The notes: generated by a model from the letters alone, not told the origin. Shown: positions 11,207-18,672, numbered from the stretch's first letter. The stretch is 64,000 bases of DNA from Qipengyuania gaetbuli (GCF_009827315.1 NZ_WTYF01000003.1:285501-349500); one strand, 5' to 3'. Numbers and translations: made by a program.

Positions 11207-11908
11207 ATGGTCCTGCGTAGTTCGTCGATGCTCGCCGCCGCTCTTGCCCTCGCTGCCTGCGGGAGCGATGCCGATACGGCCGAGCGCGCGCCCGAAGCCG
11301 CAGCGAGCGCGGAAGCTGCCGCCCCTATCGAGGTCGCGGGGCCCGAACGGCACATCTTCGCGTTCGGCGACAGTCTTTTTGCAGGCTACGGGATCGGCCT
11401 TGAAAACAGCTATCCGGCCGATCTCGAGAGGGCCTTGCGCGAACGGGGCATCAATGCCCGGGTGACCAATGCAGCCGTATCGGGAGAGACCAGCGCTGCG
11501 GGTGCCAAACGTCTCGCATTTGCGCTCGACAACCAGCCGGTGAAACCCGACCTCGTGCTGCTGGAACTGGGCGGCAACGACATGCTGCGCGGCCTTTCGC
11601 CCGCCGAAACCCGCGCCAATTTCGAAAGCATGCTGGCCGAACTGAAGCAGCGGAACATCCCGGTCGTGCTGATGGGCATGCGTTCGCCGCCGAACTACGG
11701 CCCCGAATACCAGCAGGCCTTCGATGCGCTCTATCCCGAACTCGCCAAGCAGTATGGCGCGACGCTGATCCCCTTCTGGCTGGAGATGATCTACCAGGAT
11801 CCCTCGCTGTTCCAGGACGACCGGATTCACCCGACCAACGAGGGTATCGACAAGCTGGTTGCGGCGACCGTCGAAGAAGTCGAGGCGGCGATCCCGCCTG
11901 CCGACTAG
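11207..11908 (+). CDS. tesA: Lipoprotein arylesterase/thioesterase TesA (SGNH hydrolase)
   Basis: A 233-residue GDSL/SGNH-family esterase related to TesA. Block I (FAFGDSLFAGYG) carries the nucleophile S56; block III has GGND (N124), and the Asp-His pair sits in DDRIHPTNEG (D205, H208). Unlike the classic periplasmic TesA, the N-terminus reads LALAAC with a lipobox Cys at residue 18 and an Ala/Glu-rich linker, so it is predicted to be a lipoprotein. It is divergent from the YbbA-type ATPase, a conserved arrangement, and its stop overlaps the recF stop. Confidence 0.9.
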   Translation: MVLRSSSMLAAALALAACGSDADTAERAPEAAASAEAAAPIEVAGPERHIFAFGDSLFAGYGIGLENSYPADLERALRERGINARVTNAAVSGETSAAGAKRLAFALDNQPVKPDLVLLELGGNDMLRGLSPAETRANFESMLAELKQRNIPVVLMGMRSPPNYGPEYQQAFDALYPELAKQYGATLIPFWLEMIYQDPSLFQDDRIHPTNEGIDKLVAATVEEVEAAIPPAD

Positions 11909-12981
11909 GCGCGCCGGATTTCGCCTGCGACGACGCGCCAGATTGCGGCTTCACCCGCGATGGCGTCGAAGGGGGCAAGCTCGGTCCCCGTCATCCACAC
12001 CTGCGCGCCGCTGGCCGACAATTGGTCGAACAGCGCGGCACGGCGCACGGGGTCGAGGTGCGCGGCAACCTCGTCCAGCAGCAGCACGCCTGCGCGCCCT
12101 TGGGCGGCAATGGCGGCATGGGCGAGGGTGATGGCGACAAGCATAGCCTTCTGTTCGCCGGTCGAGCTTTGCGCCGCGGGCACGCGCTTGGCCGCATGGA
12201 CAACTTCCAGCTCGTCCCGGTGCGGGCCCGACAGGGTGCGTTGGGCTGCGCGATCGCGGCTGCGGTTCTCGAACAGAACCTGCGACAGGCTTTCGCTGCT
12301 GTCGGCACCGCCCGGCGCATAGGTCAGGGCAGGGCGCGCAAAGGGTTCGGCAGGCATATGCGCGATGCGGGCCATGAGGGTATCGACGAGCAGGCGGCGG
12401 CCTTGGATAAGCCGCCCGCCGTGCTCGACCATCTGCGCCTCGATCGCATCGAGCCATGCGCCATCGGGCGTGCGGTCGTCCGACAGCAGCCGGTTCCGCT
12501 CGCGCAAGGCCGCCTCGTAGCGTGCCGCGTGGCTTGCATGGGCGGGATCGAGCGCGAGGGCCATGCGGTCCATGAAGCGCCGACGATCCGCAGCAGGGCC
12601 GGTAAACAGGCCGTCCATCGCCGGTGTCAGCCAGGTAAGCGCCAGCCATTCGCCGAGCGCTGTCGCCGTGCTTTCGGAACCGTTGATACGAACCCTACGC
12701 CTGCCGGGCGCATCGCTTTCGGTATAGGTGCCGAGCCGGACAGCCTCGCCGTCCTGCATCAAATCTGCCCCGACGCCGAACCCGGTCACACCTCCATGCT
12801 CCACCATCTCCGCCAGCGCGGCGCGGCGCAGGCCGCGGCCCGGGGCGAAGAGGGACAGGGCTTCGAGCACATTCGTCTTGCCCGCGCCGTTCTCCCCCAC
12901 GAGCAAGTTGAAGCGCGCAGTATCGCGCAGCTCCGAGGCCGTGTGATTGCGGAAATGGGTGAGGGAAATGCGCTCGAGCAT
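11905..12981 (-). CDS. recF: DNA replication and repair protein RecF
   Basis: A 358-residue SMC-like ATPase that loads RecA at single-strand gaps with RecO and RecR. Walker A is GENGAGKT (29-36), and near the end come the ABC signature STGEQKAML and the Walker B stretch VLLLDEVAAHLD. The start at 12981 (MLERISLTHFRNH) is the family start; the open frame extends 26 codons upstream without resemblance to RecF. Here it is separate from dnaA, dnaN and gyrB. Its stop interlocks with the tesA stop through CTAG. Confidence 0.95.
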   Translation of the reverse strand: MLERISLTHFRNHTASELRDTARFNLLVGENGAGKTNVLEALSLFAPGRGLRRAALAEMVEHGGVTGFGVGADLMQDGEAVRLGTYTESDAPGRRRVRINGSESTATALGEWLALTWLTPAMDGLFTGPAADRRRFMDRMALALDPAHASHAARYEAALRERNRLLSDDRTPDGAWLDAIEAQMVEHGGRLIQGRRLLVDTLMARIAHMPAEPFARPALTYAPGGADSSESLSQVLFENRSRDRAAQRTLSGPHRDELEVVHAAKRVPAAQSSTGEQKAMLVAITLAHAAIAAQGRAGVLLLDEVAAHLDPVRRAALFDQLSASGAQVWMTGTELAPFDAIAGEAAIWRVVAGEIRRA

Positions 12982-13035
12982 GGGCTGCGCGAGGGTTAGC
13001 GTGCGCGCCCCTTCACCGCCAGAAAAATGCCAAGT

Positions 13036-13046
13036 CCAACAGTTGG
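13036..13046. promoter_or_regulatory. Inverted repeat, possible enhancer-binding site upstream of the sigma-54 promoter
   Basis: CCAAC-A-GTTGG lies roughly 115-125 bases before the expected transcription start of the micropeptide/PspC genes, a normal distance for a bacterial enhancer-binding protein site. The arms are only 5 bases, so chance cannot be ruled out. Confidence 0.3.
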
Positions 13047-13132
13047 TGAAATTTCCCAACCTTTCGGATTGATGAACGGTCAGTCAGCTTGCTGTTAAGT
13101 CGAGAATGGCGGATTTCTGCCGTTTTTCGATT

Positions 13133-13150
13133 TTGGCACGCCCGTTGCAA
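13133..13150 (+). promoter_or_regulatory. Sigma-54 (RpoN) promoter
   Basis: TTGGCACGCCCGTTGCAA matches the sigma-54 consensus TGGCACG-N4-TTGCW in every defined position, with the -24 GG and -12 GC in register. It points towards the micropeptide genes; the expected start is near 13160, leaving a leader of about 50 bases with a small hairpin (CCCGGA/TCCGGG, 13165-13179). Sigma-54 control is typical of phage-shock (psp) operons, and a PspC-domain gene is the third gene downstream. Confidence 0.8.
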
Positions 13151-13208
13151 TGCTTGTCATGTCCCCCGGATGGTCCGGGAAACGACAGGAATAAAAGGGA
13201 ATTACACA

Positions 13209-13328
13209 ATGTCCGTCTTCGATTTCGACAGCAGCAAGGCCTTCGCAGCAGTCTTCGCCCTCGGCCTTTCGGCTCTGAGCATGGCCTTCGCCATCATCCC
13301 CGCAACGCCCGCTGGCCTCGTCGCCTGA
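13209..13328 (+). CDS. 39-residue membrane micropeptide A
   Basis: A very short gene (39 aa) with a good ribosome binding site (AAGGGA, 8 bases before the ATG). A polar head (MSVFDFDSSK) is followed by one hydrophobic segment of about 20 residues and a tail ATPAGLVA. It aligns without gaps over its last 30 residues to the next gene product, with 14 identical positions by my count. It lies 60 bases downstream of the sigma-54 promoter. I know of no family name. The paired copy, the fitted ribosome binding site and the promoter argue that it is real. Confidence 0.7.
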   Translation: MSVFDFDSSKAFAAVFALGLSALSMAFAIIPATPAGLVA

Positions 13329-13360
13329 TCAACCTACTTCCAATGCAAGGATCGATAGAA

Positions 13361-13480
13361 ATGTTCGACAGTGAAAACTTCGGTGGCCGCCTTTTCGCCG
13401 CTGCCGCATCGCTGATGATCTCGGCGGCATTCTTCGCCACCGCCATCGTCAACGCAACGCCGACCGGAGCCTTGGCATGA
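13361..13480 (+). CDS. 39-residue membrane micropeptide B (paralogue of A)
   Basis: Same length and plan as micropeptide A: a polar head (MFDSENFGGR), one membrane segment and the tail ATPTGALA. Its stop codon overlaps the PspC gene start (ATGA), so translation of the two is likely coupled. The ribosome binding site is weaker (AAGGATCG). The shared ATPxGxxA ending is the strongest common motif of the pair. Function is unknown; a single-span partner or sensor for the PspC protein is possible but is inference from position. Confidence 0.7.
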   Translation: MFDSENFGGRLFAAAASLMISAAFFATAIVNATPTGALA

Positions 13481-13695
13481 ACGACCTCAAGTTCCGCGAA
13501 GACCAGCCCATCCGCGAAAGCCGCAGCTTTCGCCTGGATCGCCAGAACGGCAAGCTGATGGGTGTGTGCGCCGGCATCGGCCGCTACTTCGGGATCGACA
13601 CCACGCTGGTTCGCGTCGGCTTCGTCCTGGGTACGCTGCTCGGCTTCGGCAGCTTCATCCTCGTCTACCTCGGCATCGCGCTGATTGCAGACTGA
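13477..13695 (+). CDS. PspC-domain envelope-stress protein
   Basis: A 72-residue protein consisting almost only of a PspC domain: the motif LMGVCAGIGRYFGIDTTLVR, followed by one membrane segment (FVLGTLLGFGSFILVYLGIALI). PspC proteins sit in the inner membrane and, in the phage-shock system, sense envelope damage and bind PspA. This copy is shorter than E. coli PspC (about 119 aa). It overlaps micropeptide B by four bases and lies under the sigma-54 promoter. No pspA, pspB or pspF is in the window. Confidence 0.88.
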   Translation: MNDLKFREDQPIRESRSFRLDRQNGKLMGVCAGIGRYFGIDTTLVRVGFVLGTLLGFGSFILVYLGIALIAD

Positions 13696-13697
13696 CA

Positions 13698-13725
13698 GAG
13701 GACGCGGGGGCAATTCCGCGTCCTC
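13698..13725. terminator. Hairpin between PspC and SDR genes
   Basis: A perfect 10-bp stem (13698-13707 with 13716-13725) with an eight-base loop lies between convergent genes, starting 3 bases after the pspC stop. There is no T-run on either side, so it may be a weak or factor-assisted terminator. Confidence 0.5.
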
Positions 13726-13747
13726 AACCACCCGCCCGCCGTGCGGG

Positions 13748-14530
13748 TCACATGGCCGAAATGCCGCCGTCCAGCTTGAGTTCGGCCCCGGTCATGAAAC
13801 GGCTCTCGTCACTGGCGAGGTAAACGACCGCGTTGGCGATATCGTTCGGCTCGCCAACGAATTTGAGCGGAATCTGCCGGGCGAGTTTTTCCAGCAGCAC
13901 ATCCTTGTCCAGCCCTGAATGCCGCGCCGTCCCGTCGAGGATCGGCGTGTCGACGAATGTGGGGTGGACCGAATTGCAGCGGATTTGCATCTGCTTCTTG
14001 GCGCAGTGGAGCGCGATTGATTTCGACAGCATCCACACCGCAGCCTTGGATGCATTGTAGGCCGGCATGGTGTCGCTGGCGATCAGGCCCGCGATCGAAG
14101 AAATATTGATGATCGACCCCGGCGCGTGCTCGCGCATCAGGGGCAGGGCTTTCTGGCAGCCGTGGAAGATCGAATCCACATTGACCGAGAAGCAGCGCTT
14201 CCAGTCCTCGAAATCGCAGGTCTCGATATTGCCCGCTACGCCGATCCCGGCATTGTTGACGAGCACGTTGAGCCCGCCGAGCTCCGCATCGGCCGTTTCG
14301 ACCGCGCGCTCCCAATCCTCGGGATTGGTCACGTCATGCTGGATGCCATAGGCATGGCCGGCACCCATCTCCTCGACGATCTCGGCAGCGGTGGCTTGTG
14401 CCCCGTCTCCATTGATATCGGTGCACAGGACCCGCGCGCCTTCTTCCGCCAGCCGCTTGGCATGGGCCCGTCCAAGACCCTGCGCCGCCCCCGTCACCAG
14501 GGCCAGCTTGCCCGCACACCGTCCTGCCAT
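13748..14530 (-). CDS. Short-chain dehydrogenase/reductase (SDR)
   Basis: A 260-residue classical SDR. The cofactor motif TGAAQGLG is at 13-20, and D38 at the end of strand 2 (CTDIN) suggests NAD(H) rather than NADP(H). NNAG is at 92-95, the catalytic Ser in NISSIAG (144-145), and YxxxK is Y158/K162. It resembles 3-alpha/20-beta-hydroxysteroid or cyclohexanol dehydrogenases, but the substrate cannot be fixed. It follows the Nudix gene by four bases and ends the minus-strand cluster that begins with lemA. Confidence 0.9.
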   Translation of the reverse strand: MAGRCAGKLALVTGAAQGLGRAHAKRLAEEGARVLCTDINGDGAQATAAEIVEEMGAGHAYGIQHDVTNPEDWERAVETADAELGGLNVLVNNAGIGVAGNIETCDFEDWKRCFSVNVDSIFHGCQKALPLMREHAPGSIINISSIAGLIASDTMPAYNASKAAVWMLSKSIALHCAKKQMQIRCNSVHPTFVDTPILDGTARHSGLDKDVLLEKLARQIPLKFVGEPNDIANAVVYLASDESRFMTGAELKLDGGISAM

Positions 14531-14534
14531 TTTC

Positions 14535-15107
14535 CTATTCTCCCGTGAGTAATCCGGCGGATGCCATCAGCATGGCGATCCTTACGTCGACACCGTGACC
14601 CATCGCGCGCCAGCGGGCAACGAATTCCGCAAGCCCCGAGCGCGGAACACGATGCACGACGATATCCTCGCTATCGGTCCCGCCGCCATCGCCGACTTTC
14701 TCGAGGCCGTGCGCGCGCAGCAGGGTGAAGCTTTCGCTGACCATGCCGGGCGAGGAATAGAATTCGCCCAAATTCTCCATCCGCGCGGCGCGGTAGCCGG
14801 TTTCCTCTTCCAGTTCGCGCCCAGCGGCAGCTTCGGCACTTTCGCCGCTCTTGCCTTCGTCGTCACCGATAAGACCGGCGGGAATTTCCAGGCAGATACG
14901 CCCGAGCGGTACCCGGTATTGCGATACGAGGATGACGTGATCCTCGTCGTCGATGGCGATGATCGCGGCAGCACGGATGCCGCGGGACCGGCTGGCGTAT
15001 TCCCAGCGTCCGCGGCGCTTCGTGGTTACGAACCGCCCCTGCCACATGATTTCTTCAGGCTTGTCGGCGTCCGCGTCGCGGCCCGGCACTTCGATGTTTT
15101 CGGCCAT
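14535..15107 (-). CDS. Nudix hydrolase, ADP-ribose pyrophosphatase type
   Basis: A 190-residue Nudix enzyme. The box is present with RELEEETGY at 97-105 and an upstream Gly in IPAGLI (about 75-80). There are two extra residues between that Gly and the first Glu compared with the strict G-x5-E spacing. The N-terminal part ([17 protein letters not shown]) matches NudF/YffH-like enzymes that hydrolyse ADP-ribose and other sugar nucleotides. It lies 9 bases after the TPM gene and 4 bases before the SDR gene. Confidence 0.88.
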   Translation of the reverse strand: MAENIEVPGRDADADKPEEIMWQGRFVTTKRRGRWEYASRSRGIRAAAIIAIDDEDHVILVSQYRVPLGRICLEIPAGLIGDDEGKSGESAEAAAGRELEEETGYRAARMENLGEFYSSPGMVSESFTLLRAHGLEKVGDGGGTDSEDIVVHRVPRSGLAEFVARWRAMGHGVDVRIAMLMASAGLLTGE

Positions 15108-15116
15108 GGGCCGTCC

Positions 15117-15791
15117 CTATACCTCGATGAGGCGGTCGGGCAATTCGTTCAGGTCTTCATCGCCGCGCGGGAAGTGTTCGGCCAGCACGACGCCGACATC
15201 GCGCACGCCTGCCGCAAGGCCTTCGGCAATGCGGCCTTGCTTAATCTCGGCGAGCATGTCCGCCATGGCTTCGCCCCAAACCTCGGCGGGGACGATCGCG
15301 GCGATCGCTTCGTCTGCGACGATTTCGGCACGGTGTTCGCTCATCGAGAGGTAGAGGAGGACGCCGGTGCGGCCATGCGTCCGCCGTTCAGCACCGACCT
15401 TGAAATGCCTGATCGCGGCGTCGCGCACGCGCTGGCGCTTAACGGGCGGGGGAATCAGCCTGAACTTGACCGGCTGGATCAAATGCACGGCGATGACCGC
15501 GAGGAATACTACCAGGCCGAAACCGGTGAGGAGGGCAAAGGATTCGCCGAGTGTCGGTTCCGCAGCCCAGGCGCCCGCGAAGGCGATACGCAGATCGAGG
15601 AAGACGTCGGGAAAGATTGCGAAGGCGCTCATGGCGGTAAATGCCAAGGTGGCGGCCCACCATAGCGCCACGTCGGTATAGCCGTCCGACCTGTCCGCAA
15701 GGACCGGCACGATTTCCCCGGAAGTCGAGAGTTCGGCGGTTCGAACCGCCTCGGTCACGATCCGGTGCTGAGCTTCGTCGAGATATCGCAT
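15117..15791 (-). CDS. TPM-domain membrane protein
   Basis: A 224-residue protein whose TPM domain appears split. An N-terminal part (residues 1-40, STSGEIVPVLADRSD) is followed by two membrane segments (about 42-62 and 85-107). The rest of the domain follows (RTGVLLYLSMSEHRAEIVADEAI, about 140-165). The ATG at 15791 overlaps the preceding stop by one base; an in-frame GTG one codon upstream would give a four-base overlap. TPM proteins occur next to LemA in many bacteria and in photosystem II repair in plants; the role here is unknown. Confidence 0.8.
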   Translation of the reverse strand: MRYLDEAQHRIVTEAVRTAELSTSGEIVPVLADRSDGYTDVALWWAATLAFTAMSAFAIFPDVFLDLRIAFAGAWAAEPTLGESFALLTGFGLVVFLAVIAVHLIQPVKFRLIPPPVKRQRVRDAAIRHFKVGAERRTHGRTGVLLYLSMSEHRAEIVADEAIAAIVPAEVWGEAMADMLAEIKQGRIAEGLAAGVRDVGVVLAEHFPRGDEDLNELPDRLIEV

Positions 15792-16633
15792 CACCAGCCC
15801 CCCGAGGCGCCGCCGCCATTGAAACCGCCGCCTCCGCCGCCGAAACCACCGAAGCCGCCACCGCCGCCTCCGCCGAAGCCGCCTCCGCCGCCCCAGCCAC
15901 CGCCGCGCCCGCCGTCTTCAAGCCCGCGCACGACGGCCTTGCCGACTTCCCACAGGATGATGTCGCGGGCGGCGTCGCCCCACGGACCCCGGCTATACCG
16001 GCGCGCCTTGCGTCCGCCGCGCAGCATGGGAAGGATGAAGAAGAAGAATATGAAGGCCAGCCAGATGAACCCGCCCAGCGGGAAGCTCCCTTCGGTTTCG
16101 CGCTGGGCTTCGGATGCGGCTTCCGCTTCCGCGATCGCGGCTGCGTCGACCGGGTCCATGGCCAGGCGCTCGATGATCTGGTCTACCGCACCGTTGATCC
16201 CGCCGGGAAAATCGCCTTGCCGGAAGGCCGGGCGCATGGTGTCGCGGATGATCCGGCCTGCCGAAATGTCGGTCAACACGCCCTGAACGCCGCGCGCTGT
16301 CTTGATCGCCATCTGGCGGTCGTCACGCGCGATGTAGACGAGAACGCCTTTTTCCGACTCCGCACCGCCGATGTCCCAGTATTCGGCGAGATCGCGCGAA
16401 TAGAGGTCGATATCGCGCCCGCCGGTCGTCGGTTCCGTCGCGACGACCACGGCATTGCCCGTGGCGAGATTGTATTCGGTCAGCCGTGCCGCCAGCGTCT
16501 CTTCCTCGGCTGCAGGCAGGAGGTCGGCGGCATCGTAGACGGGACCGTCGGGCCTAGCCGGGAAATCCTGCGCCAGTGCCGGCGACGCGAACGCCGCCAG
16601 CACCAGAGCAAGCAAGAGGATCAGGCGTTGCAT
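15791..16633 (-). CDS. YgcG-type TPM-domain protein with glycine-rich tail
   Basis: A 280-residue protein with a signal peptide ending at ALAQ (residue 22), a periplasmic TPM domain (about 28-155) and one strongly hydrophobic segment (LGGFIWLAFIFFFFILPML). The C-terminal tail is almost entirely Gly with Phe and Trp. This is the classic YgcG layout. It lies 20 bases downstream of lemA. The Gly-rich end is encoded by a low-complexity, GGN-rich stretch near 15793-15915, where sequencing or assembly errors would be easiest to make. Confidence 0.88.
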   Translation of the reverse strand: MQRLILLLALVLAAFASPALAQDFPARPDGPVYDAADLLPAAEEETLAARLTEYNLATGNAVVVATEPTTGGRDIDLYSRDLAEYWDIGGAESEKGVLVYIARDDRQMAIKTARGVQGVLTDISAGRIIRDTMRPAFRQGDFPGGINGAVDQIIERLAMDPVDAAAIAEAEAASEAQRETEGSFPLGGFIWLAFIFFFFILPMLRGGRKARRYSRGPWGDAARDIILWEVGKAVVRGLEDGGRGGGWGGGGGFGGGGGGGFGGFGGGGGGFNGGGASGGW

Positions 16634-16653
16634 GACGCTTGGTTCCGCAGCGA

Positions 16654-17274
16654 TCAGTTTTCGCTGTTCGCCGGGTCCATGTCGCCGAAGTCGACCGTGG
16701 GAGCGCTCTGCGCCGCAGCATCGGCCTGGAAGGTTTCCATCGGCTCAGCGCCGTGGATGATCTTCGCGCCGATGATGTCGGGGAAGGTGCGGATCGTCGT
16801 GTTATAGCCCTGCACCGCTTCGTTGTAGCGGGTGCGGGCGTTGTCGATCCGGTTTTCCGTGCCTTCCAGCGCGACCATCAGGTCGGCAAAACGCTGCTGG
16901 CTCTGCAGTTCGGGATAGCGTTCGACGACGACCATCAAACGCGAAAGCGCGCTGCCGAGATTGCCCTGCGCCTGCTCGAAGGCGCGGAACTTCTCCGCAT
17001 CGCCAAGCTCGTTGGCGTTGATCGTGGTCGAGGTGGCCTGCGCGCGCGCCTCGATCACCTGGGTGAGGATTTCCTCTTCCGAATTGGCCGCCGCACGGAC
17101 GGTCGATACCAGGTTCGGGACGAGGTCGGCGCGGCGCTGGTAGGCACTCTGCACGTCGGCCCAGCGTGCCTTGGCGTTTTCTTCCGCCGTGGGGACCGAA
17201 TTGATCCCGCACGCGGACACGGCCATCGCGAAGGCCGCCACCAGGGCGACACGGAAAGCGGCAAGACGTTTCAT
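16654..17274 (-). CDS. LemA family lipoprotein
   Basis: A 206-residue LemA protein. The N-terminus ends in AVSAC with the lipobox Cys at residue 22. The LemA core follows: NAKARWADVQSAYQRRADLVPNLV, then a long helical bundle and RYNEAVQGYNTTIRTFP. A Pro/Asp-rich C-terminal tail ends the protein. LemA followed by YgcG-type TPM proteins is a widely conserved pair of unknown envelope function. It is the first gene of the minus-strand cluster and is divergent from mscL. Confidence 0.92.
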   Translation of the reverse strand: MKRLAAFRVALVAAFAMAVSACGINSVPTAEENAKARWADVQSAYQRRADLVPNLVSTVRAAANSEEEILTQVIEARAQATSTTINANELGDAEKFRAFEQAQGNLGSALSRLMVVVERYPELQSQQRFADLMVALEGTENRIDNARTRYNEAVQGYNTTIRTFPDIIGAKIIHGAEPMETFQADAAAQSAPTVDFGDMDPANSEN

Positions 17275-17417
17275 CGAAGAATCCCCTTCTGAAGACTGTT
17301 TTACATAGATAGCACGCCGTGCTGTGCATTCAAGGATTGCAGGGGCTTGAGATATGGCCGCCCAACTGGCAGAAAACTGCGGTTTTCAGCGGTTAAGCGT
17401 GGGAGGGACTGTAAATC

Positions 17418-17885
17418 ATGCTCAAGGACTTCAAGGACTTCATTGCCAAGGGCAATGTGATCGACCTGGCCGTCGCGGTCATTATCGCAGGGGCCTTCGG
17501 CACGATCGTCGCATCGCTGACCGACGATATCATCATGCCGTTCGTGGGCGCTCTTTTCGGCGGAGCCGACTTCTCGAATTACTTCATCCTGCTGAGCACG
17601 CCGGAAGGCTACGAAGGCTCGATGACCGACTATGCCGCCCTCAAGGAAGCGGGTGCCGCCATGATCGGTTACGGCAGCTTCATCACCGCGATCATCAACT
17701 TCCTGATCCTGTCCTTCATCATCTTCCTGCTGGTGCGCTACGCCAAGAAGGTGATGGCCGAATTCGAGGAGAAGCAGGAAGAAGCGCCTGCCGGTCCGAC
17801 CGAGATCGACCTACTCAAGGAAATTCGCGACGAACTGCGCGCTGCTCGACCGGATTATGCACCGGAGAAGGGCCCGATGGGCTGA
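17418..17885 (+). CDS. mscL: Large-conductance mechanosensitive channel MscL
   Basis: A 155-residue channel that opens under high membrane tension to release solutes on osmotic downshock. TM1 carries GNVIDLAVAVIIAGAFG (13-29), an acidic periplasmic loop follows, TM2 is ITAIINFLILSFIIFLLV, and the cytoplasmic RYAKK cluster and C-terminal helix close the protein. Slightly longer than E. coli MscL (136 aa) because of the loop and tail. The ribosome binding site is GGGAGGGA. Confidence 0.96.
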   Translation: MLKDFKDFIAKGNVIDLAVAVIIAGAFGTIVASLTDDIIMPFVGALFGGADFSNYFILLSTPEGYEGSMTDYAALKEAGAAMIGYGSFITAIINFLILSFIIFLLVRYAKKVMAEFEEKQEEAPAGPTEIDLLKEIRDELRAARPDYAPEKGPMG

Positions 17886-17940
17886 ACCCGAGGATGGCGG
17901 GGGTGCAGGCGCGCTCCCGCCGGTCCCGTCAGGCGGTCAC

Positions 17941-17968
17941 TTCACATTAAGCCTCGCGTCGCTATATA
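17941..17968 (+). promoter_or_regulatory. Promoter of ssrA
   Basis: TTCACA, a 16-base spacer and TATATA lie just upstream of the tmRNA gene, with an expected start near 17974. The -10 match is good and the -35 partial. Confidence 0.5.
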
Positions 17969-17973
17969 GGGCC

Positions 17974-18297
17974 TGCCGGTTTCGGCCGGCTATGGCGATA
18001 AACTGCGCCGTGCAATAGGTACAACGGACCCGGGGGCAGTACCCGGCGGCTCCACCACAACCCGCGGAAAACACGCGGTTTCTGACGGGGCCGAACCAGG
18101 ATCGACGTGTGCTGAAAGACGGTGTTTTTGCCCGGGCTGAGTAACCCGTAAAACTGTTCACAACACATAAGTGCCAACGACAACGAAGCACTCGCTCTCG
18201 CAGCGTAATCTGACGGCCTAACGGCCTGATCTTACAAAGCTAAAGCGCGGTTGGACCCACCGGGCAACAGAAGCGGATTCCGGGGCTCCGGGGGTAG
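17974..18297 (+). ncRNA. ssrA: tmRNA, circularly permuted two-piece form
   Basis: Rescues stalled ribosomes by trans-translation. The gene is permuted as in alphaproteobacteria: the acceptor piece comes first and ends in CGGCTCC-ACCA (18047-18057). It is followed by a 29-base spacer with a small hairpin (18058-18086), then the coding piece beginning GGGGCCG (18087). GGGGCCG pairs with CGGCTCC over 7 bp with a G.U pair at position 3, the alanine identity element. The T-arm is CCGGG-GGCAGTA-CCCGG (18030-18046). The tag frame is at 18173-18208. Outer ends are estimated from the promoter and the terminator hairpin. Confidence 0.95.
18173..18208 (+). other. tmRNA proteolysis tag reading frame
   Basis: GCC to GCG encodes ANDNEALALAA and is closed by TAA (18206-18208). 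The AND start and the ALAA end are the features by which SspB and ClpXP/ClpAP recognise tagged proteins. A GGCC-TAAC-GGCC hairpin follows the stop, as usual after tmRNA tags. Confidence 0.95.
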
Positions 18298-18315
18298 CTA
18301 GCAACAGAAACCCCC
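18290..18315 (+). terminator. Hairpin at the 3' end of ssrA
   Basis: GGGGGT (18290-18295) pairs with ACCCCC (18310-18315) around a 14-base loop. No T-run follows, so termination may depend on other factors. Confidence 0.45.
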
Positions 18316-18337
18316 ACCTTCGCTCAAATGTATCGGA

Positions 18338-18589
18338 TTATTCGCTGTCTTCGGCAGCTTCCGCAGCCTCACGCGCTTCCGTTTCGTAGCGGATGGCGTC
18401 GAGGATCTTCGCCCCGCCAAGGAAGACGGCACCGGCGGTTGCTGCGAACAGGAGATAGCCGCCAACGCCGGGATATTCCTGCGTGTAATGGGCACCGCGC
18501 GTCATGGCGCCAAGCGCAAGGCCATAGATGATCAGATACGCTTCGAAGCGCGTCTTGATCACGAACAGCCGTTTGAACTTGGTCCACAT
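18338..18589 (-). CDS. Small hypothetical membrane protein
   Basis: An 83-residue protein with a basic N-terminus (MWTKFKRLFVIKTRFE), two hydrophobic segments (about 17-31 and 43-62) and an acidic, Ala/Glu-rich C-terminal helix. I do not recognise a named family. GAGGAG lies 13 bases before the ATG. The upstream region carries repeated TTAACC elements (see 18612-18672), suggesting its own regulated promoter. Confidence 0.7.
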   Translation of the reverse strand: MWTKFKRLFVIKTRFEAYLIIYGLALGAMTRGAHYTQEYPGVGGYLLFAATAGAVFLGGAKILDAIRYETEAREAAEAAEDSE

Positions 18590-18611
18590 GGGGCCGGTCT
18601 ACTCCTCTTGC

Positions 18612-18672
18612 TTAACCATCCGATCAGCAAAACCCGTGCCAGCGACGCAGGCCTGCGGGATGCAATGGTTAA
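18612..18672. promoter_or_regulatory. Inverted TTAACCAT repeat, candidate CtrA half-sites
   Basis: TTAACCAT (18612-18619) and ATGGTTAA (18665-18672) form a perfect inverted pair 45 bases apart. A third TTAACC is at 18718-18723. All lie in the 147-base region upstream of the small membrane-protein gene. TTAACCAT resembles the half-site bound by the cell-cycle regulator CtrA in alphaproteobacteria. The full TTAA-N7-TTAA site is not present. Confidence 0.4.

Noticed and set aside
15793-15915. Repeat array at the end of the YgcG-type gene
   Set aside because: The GGN-rich stretch simply encodes the glycine-rich tail that is normal for YgcG proteins.
17896-17921. GGCGGG/CCCGCC pairing after mscL as a terminator
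   Set aside because: Six pairs around a 14-base loop with no T-run; too weak to call.
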